From positions 1 through 7,441 of the forward strand of contig CAUCWU010000114.1 in assembly GCA_958446555.1 (NCBI GenBank): a stretch of 7,441 nt of DNA, given 5' to 3'. A model generated the notes under the pieces. It saw only the letters and a program-made list of their open reading frames with translations, ran no database searches and was not told the DNA's origin. Positions 1 to 4,866 of the stretch are shown in pieces; position 1 is the first letter of the stretch; the number at the start of each line of letters is the position of its first letter. A program made the position numbers and the translations under genes. This stretch comes from an uncultured Lachnospiraceae bacterium (GTDB lineage: Bacteria; Bacillota; Clostridia; Lachnospirales; Lachnospiraceae).

Positions 1-362
1 GTGCAAACGATATCACAATTTTGATTAAGATTATAATTCCGATTTCCCTTCCGGGAATCGCTACGATTGGTTTGTTCTACGCACTGACATACTGGAATGA
101 ATGGTACAAGTGTCTTCTGTATATCGACTCCAGCCACAGCCAGTATTACACCTTACAATATTTGATTCAGCAGATCTTACGTCAGGTAAACTATGCAGCA
201 AACCAACCGGCAGAGGCAGTAGGTCTTAATTCGCTTACACTTCCGACTTATGCATATCGTATGGCAACCATAATCGTTGCAATTGGACCAATTATCCTGC
301 TGTATCCATTCTTACAGAAATATTTTGTACAGGGTCTGACAGTTGGTTCCGTAAAGGGCTAA
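1..362 (+). CDS. ABC sugar transporter permease, LplC/YtcP-type (3' end only)
   Basis: This is the C-terminal 119 or so residues of an inner-membrane permease of a carbohydrate ABC importer (binding-protein-dependent transport family, CUT1-like). The reading frame is open to the left edge, with the first whole codon at base 3, so the gene begins outside the window. The TTG at 21 is internal and not a start. The visible protein opens with ANDITILIKIIIPISLPG, the end of the EAA loop (ending in the typical I-x-L-P) that docks on the ATPase. Two hydrophobic segments follow: IATIGLFYALTYWNEWY and, near the end, MATIIVAIGPIILLYPFLQKYF. The tail QKYFVQGLTVGSVKG is typical of the LplC/YtcP group, which pairs with an LplB-type permease and an LplA-type binding protein. 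The binding protein at 3148-4776 is of that matching type, so the two probably form one importer, although the regulator gene separates them. Confidence 0.95.
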   Translation, partial: ANDITILIKIIIPISLPGIATIGLFYALTYWNEWYKCLLYIDSSHSQYYTLQYLIQQILRQVNYAANQPAEAVGLNSLTLPTYAYRMATIIVAIGPIILLYPFLQKYFVQGLTVGSVKG

Positions 363-418
363 GAGAGAATAAGAAATGCAATGTAATTGTAATAAAAAGG
401 ATAAGAATTGAAAGCATA

Positions 419-448
419 AAAAAGAGCATCCGTCAGGGTGCTCTTTTT
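419..448. terminator. Bidirectional intrinsic terminator between convergent genes
   Basis: Stem arms 419-431 and 436-448 pair over 13 positions with one G-T wobble around the loop GTCA (432-435). The GC-richer core (AGAGCATCC with GGGTGCTCT) is bounded by an A run on the left and five T on the right. It therefore reads as a hairpin followed by U on either strand. It lies 57 bp after the permease stop and 40 bp after the regulator stop, so it can serve both converging transcripts. Confidence 0.9.
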
Positions 449-487
449 GCGTGATGGAAAAGCTTCAAGTAATTTAAAATAGTTGAA

Positions 488-2791
488 TTACTGCTCATTC
501 TGCTTCTTTTCTTTTCGGTACTCATTTGGCGTGGTGCCCATATGCTTTTTAAAGAATGTGAAGAAATAGTTCTTTGTTGAAAATCCAAGTTGGTCGCTGA
601 TATCTTGAAGACTTGTGTTTGTGTCTGCAAGAAGATGGCAGATCAGTTCAAGTTTTTTTTGAATGATGTAGTTTGAAAGTGAATCGCCAGTGTTTTCCTT
701 GAAAATGCTTCTAAGATAGTTGACGGATAGATGAACCTCGCCTGCTAAGAAGACAACGGAAAGATTTGGGTTAGACAAATTGGAATCAACTAGCTCTAAA
801 ATTGTATGAATAAGCTCTGGCTTTTCGCTGCTGTGACTCTTAATCTCCGCCAGCTCTTCAATGTCTTGTTTTCCACGATTTAGAAGATAATTTTGAATCG
901 TGTTGATGTCAAGCTGAGTTAAAATGGCGATCTCCCAGGGGAGCGTCTGAACCATCAGATCATTTGCATTTTCAAAACGTTGCATTGCAACCTCAAACTG
1001 AAGAATAGAGCGAATCGTCTGATCAAGATGAAATTGCCTAATTACATTGAACAAGTCAGTCAGTGCATTTGAGAATGCGTCAAAATCTGTATTTTTTAGA
1101 GCTGCGATTGCGGCAGAATCCAGTTCATATGGATAATGCTCGGCTGCTGGCGATGGCAGAGAGAGTTCATCAGCAAAGTGGATGGAGCCATCTCCAGTAA
1201 GGAAACGTCGATTCAATGCATCCTGCGCGCTGCGATGGGAGAATGACAATTCATCGAGGTCTCTTACACGCTCACTGACACCGATTGACAATGTAATTTG
1301 GAAGGTACTCTGCATAAATTCCTGTCCTTCAAGTAAAATGCTTCGCAGTGTCTCATTTGTTGCATCATCGTGATTGACAAAATAGATAACGCTTGGGAAG
1401 AACATATCCATATTTATAAAGAGAACCTTAGATTCCATTAGCTCATTAAAAACATTGCTTATGGAGTAGCGAAGAAGACCAATTCCGCCTGAATCCTCCT
1501 TTTGGCTGGAGGAAAAGTCGATGCTTATGACAACGATCTGGCTGTATGCGTGGCAGAAATACTGGTTTAGTGCTTCGTATTCCTGCGGATAAATCTGGTT
1601 TGCATTGATTCCGTTTGTCATAAGGCGCTTTAAGGTAATGCGATCCTTTTCCTTTAGCCAGTTGTTGCTCATCGCCTGAAGGTGTGCATTTGCTGTAGTA
1701 ATATTTTGGTAAATGCCTGACAAATACGTAAAGTCATCCATGCCTGCAGTTTGTACAGTTGTTTCAGTAAGTGCAGAGCTGTTTGTGATCGTTTCCTTGA
1801 ACAGGCGAAAGGGTTTGTAGACGATCACGCTAACACCGAAAGTAACTAGCATGCCGAGTACGATGAAACATACACCATAAAGTAGCACAACCCAGATCAG
1901 ATGATTTGATGTGTAGAGTGCATTTTGATTGAATACAGAGTAATATGTCAAATCCATGCCGCTGTTATGTAAATAGACAACTCGACTTTTTAGTAGTCCA
2001 GAGCCTTCCAAGAAATGATCCGTTTTTGAAACACGCTCGGTGATTTTTTTGTAGGTATCATCATCATTTACATTTGTACCCCACAGCTCTGGGTCAGATG
2101 AAATAAGCACATCGCCATCACCACAGACCTCAAGGATGTTGATATAATCGCTTGACTCAAGCTGAATCATTTCCTCATAAGCATCACAGTCAATGTTTAC
2201 AACAATTGCACCTAGCTTTGAAGTATGGATAATCAGTGAAAATACGCGCTGAGAGGCAAATTTAGGACCGCGGGACACCCATCTAGGCAGACCATAATAG
2301 AAGGCGATGTTCGGAGTATGTTCCTGCAAAAAGGTGAAAAGCTCCTGATCGTAGTGCGTTTCAGTTGGGCTACGGTTATAGGCATCAAGTACAGTTCCAG
2401 TTCGAAAGTTAATGAAGTAAAGTGAATGAATCAGTGAACTTGTCTGCTTCATCTGATCATAAATTTTTCGCCCCTGTAATCCTGTTGTTTGTGTATAATC
2501 AGTGGAATACAAAAGCGCTGACATATCGGCATCTTCCATAATTTTAAAGCAGCTGCTGGCGATATCCTGCAGTACAGATTGATTTAGCTGGTAGGCACGG
2601 TTGATGCTTCGCTCCTGCATATCAGATAGTGTATGTCTGTAGTCATCATTTACATAGTATGTGATTAACGCAGAAAAGAGCAAAAACAAAGCGGCCGATA
2701 CTAGTGCGTATGTGTGAAAAAGCTGTTTAAAATAAGAGTGCTTTTTTAGCTCTTGCCGGTATAGCGTGAGAGGGGAGTGATGTTGTTTCAT
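488..2791 (-). CDS. Membrane-bound AraC-family one-component regulator, YesS/YtdP-like
   Basis: This 767-aa protein combines an extracellular sensor with a cytoplasmic AraC DNA-binding domain. TM1 is at about residues 25-47 (YALVSAALFLLFSALITYYV). An outside domain of about 250 residues follows, probably Cache-like; that fold is inferred from layout, not recognised by motif. TM2 is at about 298-325 (LIWVVLLYGVCFIVLGMLV), followed by a HAMP-like stretch beginning YKPFRLF. A degenerate GGDEF-like region lies around 490-540 (SIGVSERVRDLDEL), as seen in YesN-type regulators. The AraC domain fills about 659-767, with helix-turn-helix motifs near 677-698 and 727-752, the second containing ISDQLGFSTKNYFFTFFKK and ending in the conserved TPNEYRK. 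Length and order match Bacillus YesS and YtdP. No kinase or receiver domain is present, so the signal should pass directly through the membrane. It is divergent from the binding-protein gene and probably activates it. The chosen ATG has GGAAAGG 11 bases upstream (2803-2809), a somewhat long spacing. Confidence 0.95.
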   Translation of the reverse strand: MKQHHSPLTLYRQELKKHSYFKQLFHTYALVSAALFLLFSALITYYVNDDYRHTLSDMQERSINRAYQLNQSVLQDIASSCFKIMEDADMSALLYSTDYTQTTGLQGRKIYDQMKQTSSLIHSLYFINFRTGTVLDAYNRSPTETHYDQELFTFLQEHTPNIAFYYGLPRWVSRGPKFASQRVFSLIIHTSKLGAIVVNIDCDAYEEMIQLESSDYINILEVCGDGDVLISSDPELWGTNVNDDDTYKKITERVSKTDHFLEGSGLLKSRVVYLHNSGMDLTYYSVFNQNALYTSNHLIWVVLLYGVCFIVLGMLVTFGVSVIVYKPFRLFKETITNSSALTETTVQTAGMDDFTYLSGIYQNITTANAHLQAMSNNWLKEKDRITLKRLMTNGINANQIYPQEYEALNQYFCHAYSQIVVISIDFSSSQKEDSGGIGLLRYSISNVFNELMESKVLFINMDMFFPSVIYFVNHDDATNETLRSILLEGQEFMQSTFQITLSIGVSERVRDLDELSFSHRSAQDALNRRFLTGDGSIHFADELSLPSPAAEHYPYELDSAAIAALKNTDFDAFSNALTDLFNVIRQFHLDQTIRSILQFEVAMQRFENANDLMVQTLPWEIAILTQLDINTIQNYLLNRGKQDIEELAEIKSHSSEKPELIHTILELVDSNLSNPNLSVVFLAGEVHLSVNYLRSIFKENTGDSLSNYIIQKKLELICHLLADTNTSLQDISDQLGFSTKNYFFTFFKKHMGTTPNEYRKEKKQNEQ

Positions 2792-2847
2792 AAAAAACCA
2801 TGCCTTTCCGTTCTATGTATAGTTTTTTGCCGAACTTAATTATTGTA

Positions 2848-2876
2848 ATTGTATCATTGGTACAAAAGTTTGACAA
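2848..2876 (-). promoter_or_regulatory. Sigma-A-type promoter of the AraC regulator gene
   Basis: On the - strand TTGTCA (2876-2871, five of six consensus bases) is followed after exactly 17 bp by TACAAT (2853-2848, five of six). Transcription would start near 2841 and give a leader of about 50 nt before the ATG at 2791. This is the best-matched promoter in the window and suggests basal, activator-independent expression of the regulator. Confidence 0.75.
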
Positions 2877-2950
2877 GCATTTGCATCTTAAAAAATGAAC
2901 TTCAATTTTCAACACTGGGAAAAATAGTTAAAAAATCAACTCATAGTGCA

Positions 2951-2968
2951 TTTTTATACTTTTTATAC
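2951..2968 (+). repeat. Tandem 9-bp direct repeat, possible activator site
   Basis: TTTTTATAC occurs twice head to tail (2951-2959 and 2960-2968) without mismatch. It ends 18 bp before the candidate -10 box TATGAT at 2987-2992, so it covers the place where a -35 element should be. AraC-type activators commonly bind directly repeated half-sites overlapping a weak -35. Assignment to this locus's regulator is inferred from position only. Confidence 0.4.
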
Positions 2969-2986
2969 GATTTAGCATTCATTCTA

Positions 2987-2992
2987 TATGAT
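2987..2992 (+). promoter_or_regulatory. Candidate -10 box for the binding-protein gene
   Basis: TATGAT matches five of six consensus bases, but no recognisable -35 lies at the right distance; the tandem repeat 2951-2968 occupies that position instead. It would give a leader of about 150 nt. TATAAA at 3019-3024 is an equally possible alternative with the same lack of a -35. Confidence 0.3.
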
Positions 2993-3074
2993 AAATGAGG
3001 GAGAGCAACAGTAAATAGTATAAATGCTACTGAAAAGCACAGTCTGTTAGTTTGTGGTGTTGAAAATCCAAAAT

Positions 3075-3121
3075 TTTTAGCTAAAATGGAGCCATACCCA
3101 AACAGGGAGCCCCAAGAGGGG
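3075..3121 (+). other. Palindrome and two tandem mini-hairpins in the binding-protein leader
   Basis: A perfect 12-bp palindrome TTTTAGCTAAAA (3075-3086) is followed by CCC-AAACA-GGG (3097-3107) and CCCC-AAGA-GGGG (3110-3121). The last hairpin ends 9 bases before the ribosome site. The two GC stems could also form a nested alternative, 3097-3099 with the G run at 3118-3121. The structures are short; a role in mRNA stability, or the palindrome as a dimer-binding site, is conjecture. Confidence 0.35.
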
Positions 3122-3130
3122 ACAAACCAG

Positions 3131-3138
3131 AAAGGCGG
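3131..3138 (+). promoter_or_regulatory. Ribosome binding site of the binding-protein gene
   Basis: AAAGGCGG, a one-mismatch version of AAAGGAGG, sits 9 bases before the ATG at 3148 and supports that start, which also begins a proper signal peptide. Confidence 0.7.
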
Positions 3139-3147
3139 ATTATAAGA

Positions 3148-4776
3148 ATGAAGAAGATGACAGGAAAAATGGCAATGGCGATGGCAGGTCTGATGGCGTT
3201 TGGTACAATGGGCACAGGCGTAACTGCAATGGCAGCAGAAGATGGAGACGTGGTAACAATCAAGTTTATGCATAAGGGACCAAAGCCAGACAACTGGGAT
3301 GCTGTATATGCAAAGTACGAAGAAGAGTACATGGATGAGGTTGGCGTAGCACTGGACATCACATGGGTTGAGCATGCTGATTATAAGGATAAGTTAAACC
3401 TTGAGATTACAAGTGGAAATGACTGGGATCTTGTTTTTGACGCATCATGGGTTCAGTTAAAGAATCTGGCACCAGAAGGCTATTATGCAGACCTTTCTTC
3501 CTATTTTAACAATCCAGATGAGTATCCAGGACTGGCAAAGGCATTCTCAGAAGAAGTAATGGAAGCAAATATTTGGTTCGATAAGATGTGTTACATTCCA
3601 CTGTTTGAGACCTATGGAAATGGTATTCCAGTCGTATGGTACAGAAAAGACTGGGCAAAGGATTGGGGTGTAGGAACAGACGGTCAGATCAACAGCTATG
3701 ATGAGATGGAGCAGTACTGGCAGGCAGCAAAAGATGCAGGTGTTATTCCTTACGGTGCAACTCAGGCAAGAGGTTTCTTCCAGCAGCTTTCTGTTCGAGG
3801 TGAAGCACAGGAAGGATCTGCACAGGCTGGACTTCAGTCATTCTCATCTGCAGGCTTGACCATTTGGACTTATGTAAAAGATGGCGAGCTGGTAAGCTAT
3901 GCAGTAGAAGGCTCCGGCGATGAGAACTTTAAGGATTTCCCAGAGGGATGGAATCATGATTTTGGTGCTGACCGTTATGAAAAGTTTGCCAATTGGCAGG
4001 ATGCAGGTTATATTGATCCGGATTCCCTGAGTGTAACTGATTGTGGTACACCGTTTGAGGCTGGTCTGAATGCATCTATCGTTGGTACACTGGATGATTA
4101 CATAGCAGATATGAAATACGTAGACTCCTGGAAGGCAGCAGGAGATGATGATGCAGAACTGGGTTACTTTGTATACGTAGATTCGATCCGTGATAAGGAA
4201 GAGGGAGCGATTCCAACTGACCGTTCAGGTAATAATGGTCTGGCTATTCCAACAACCTCCACAAAGATTGATGCAACGATGAAGTTCCTTGACTGGATGT
4301 TTGGCTCTCAGGAAGCACACGATCTGATTCAGTATGGTATTGAAGGAACAGATTTTGCGTATGGCGAGGAAGAAGGAACAGTAGATGTTCTGAGTGATTA
4401 CAATTCTCAGTTTGGTGGATATGGCATGACTTGGAATCCGACCTATGCGCTTCTTGGAACATACTATGATGATGAGACACTTGCTTACAGACGTTATGAA
4501 CTGGAAGATTCCACATTTGTAACCATGCCTGTAACTGGTTTCCACTTTGATACCTCTGATGTTGATTTAGCTACCTCTGTTGCACAGTGTAAGGCTGTTA
4601 CCGATATGGTTGCAACTGTTAAGCTGCATGGTATCCGCGTAGATGGCTATGGTAACTCCTACGATACAATTAAAGAGATGTTGAAGGCAAATGTTGACGA
4701 GGCTATGGAGAATGGCGGACAGGAAGTTGTTGATGCACTTGTTGAGCAGCTGACTGCGTATCTGGCAAGCAAGTAA
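3148..4776 (+). CDS. Extracellular sugar-binding protein of an ABC importer (LplA-type, DUF3502-like C-terminus)
   Basis: This 542-aa extracellular solute-binding protein captures an oligosaccharide and delivers it to the LplB/LplC-type permeases. Residues 1-30 form a signal peptide: MKKMTGK, then a Met/Ala/Gly-rich hydrophobic stretch ending VTAMAA, with a probable signal peptidase I cut after A-M-A (residue 29). No cysteine lies in this region, so there is no lipobox. The mature protein begins with the typical strand VVTIKFMHKGPKPDNWDAVY and contains the family-like segments ITSGNDWDLVFDASW and GIPVVWYRKDWAKDWGV (about 160-175). The last 90 residues (from about 454, PVTGFHFDTSDVD through VEQLTAYLASK) resemble the DUF3502 segment of LplA/YtcQ proteins. 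Aromatic and acidic residues are frequent, as in sugar binders. The partner ATPase is not encoded here; CUT1 systems often share one (MsmX-type) encoded elsewhere. The substrate cannot be read from sequence; the adjacent lyase suggests uronate-containing oligosaccharides. Confidence 0.95.
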   Translation: MKKMTGKMAMAMAGLMAFGTMGTGVTAMAAEDGDVVTIKFMHKGPKPDNWDAVYAKYEEEYMDEVGVALDITWVEHADYKDKLNLEITSGNDWDLVFDASWVQLKNLAPEGYYADLSSYFNNPDEYPGLAKAFSEEVMEANIWFDKMCYIPLFETYGNGIPVVWYRKDWAKDWGVGTDGQINSYDEMEQYWQAAKDAGVIPYGATQARGFFQQLSVRGEAQEGSAQAGLQSFSSAGLTIWTYVKDGELVSYAVEGSGDENFKDFPEGWNHDFGADRYEKFANWQDAGYIDPDSLSVTDCGTPFEAGLNASIVGTLDDYIADMKYVDSWKAAGDDDAELGYFVYVDSIRDKEEGAIPTDRSGNNGLAIPTTSTKIDATMKFLDWMFGSQEAHDLIQYGIEGTDFAYGEEEGTVDVLSDYNSQFGGYGMTWNPTYALLGTYYDDETLAYRRYELEDSTFVTMPVTGFHFDTSDVDLATSVAQCKAVTDMVATVKLHGIRVDGYGNSYDTIKEMLKANVDEAMENGGQEVVDALVEQLTAYLASK

Positions 4777-4807
4777 AACAAAATTTAAAATCGAAATAAG
4801 TAACGCG

Positions 4808-4846
4808 AAGGCGGGCGGTGTGTGAAAGAAATACCGCCCGCTTTTT
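4808..4846 (+). terminator. Intrinsic terminator/attenuator between binding protein and lyase genes
   Basis: GCGGGCGGT (4811-4819) pairs perfectly with ACCGCCCGC (4833-4841) around a 13-nt loop, and the stem extends by a wobble and two A-T pairs into a run of five T (4842-4846). It lies 31 bp after the binding-protein stop and ends just before the lyase ribosome site. No separate promoter for the lyase is evident, so this probably acts as a partial terminator or 3' stabiliser that lowers lyase expression relative to the binding protein. Confidence 0.88.
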
Positions 4847-4850
4847 ACAT

Positions 4851-4858
4851 AGGGAGGA
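4851..4858 (+). promoter_or_regulatory. Ribosome binding site that fixes the lyase start
   Basis: AGGGAGGA lies 8 bases before ATG 4867. An in-frame GTG at 4822 would extend the protein by 15 residues, but it lies in the loop of the terminator hairpin and has no ribosome site of its own. The ATG is therefore the better start. Confidence 0.85.
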
Positions 4859-4866
4859 CAGGCAGA

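Larger units (their letters stand above)
2905..3067. repeat. 11-bp inverted repeat with distant arms (possible operator pair)
   Basis: ATTTTCAACAC at 2905-2915 is perfectly repeated in inverted form as GTGTTGAAAAT at 3057-3067. The arm centres are 152 bp apart. The left arm lies just behind the regulator's -35 box, and the right arm lies in the putative leader of the binding-protein mRNA. Such an arrangement could be two operators joined by DNA looping; that is inference, and chance in AT-rich DNA is possible. Confidence 0.4.
2792..3147. promoter_or_regulatory. Divergent intergenic control region
   Basis: This 356-bp AT-rich gene-free stretch separates the regulator (-) from the binding-protein gene (+). 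Short open frames across it are low-complexity and show no coding features. It contains the regulator promoter, a tandem 9-bp repeat, an 11-bp inverted repeat with widely spaced arms, a 12-bp palindrome and two tiny GC hairpins close to the next start. No known riboswitch was recognised, and no clear CcpA (cre) site was found by eye. For the + strand the possible -10 boxes are TATGAT (2987-2992) and TATAAA (3019-3024). Neither has a good -35 at 16-18 bp, which fits a promoter that needs an activator. Confidence 0.7.

Noticed and set aside
2870..2875. Perfect TTGACA -35 box on the + strand
   Set aside because: It is largely the mirror of the regulator's own -35 (TTGTCA on the - strand). No -10 box lies 16-18 bp downstream on the + strand; the best is AAAAAT at 15 bp.
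2921..2945. AGTT-(8 bp)-AACT inverted repeat upstream of the binding-protein gene
   Set aside because: Four-base arms in very AT-rich DNA are expected by chance.
2941..3375. Open frame of 144 codons on the - strand spanning the intergenic region and the start of the binding-protein gene
   Set aside because: It is cysteine- and histidine-rich with no family features, and it runs antisense to the signal peptide of a well-supported gene. It is a shadow frame.
4225..4545. Antisense open frames of about 90-106 codons within the binding-protein gene
   Set aside because: They lack ribosome sites and family features and fall opposite a strongly supported coding region.
4822..4866. GTG start extending the lyase by 15 residues
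   Set aside because: It lies in the terminator hairpin loop, lacks a ribosome site, and the extra residues show no signal peptide or family similarity. ATG 4867 with AGGGAGGA is clearly better.
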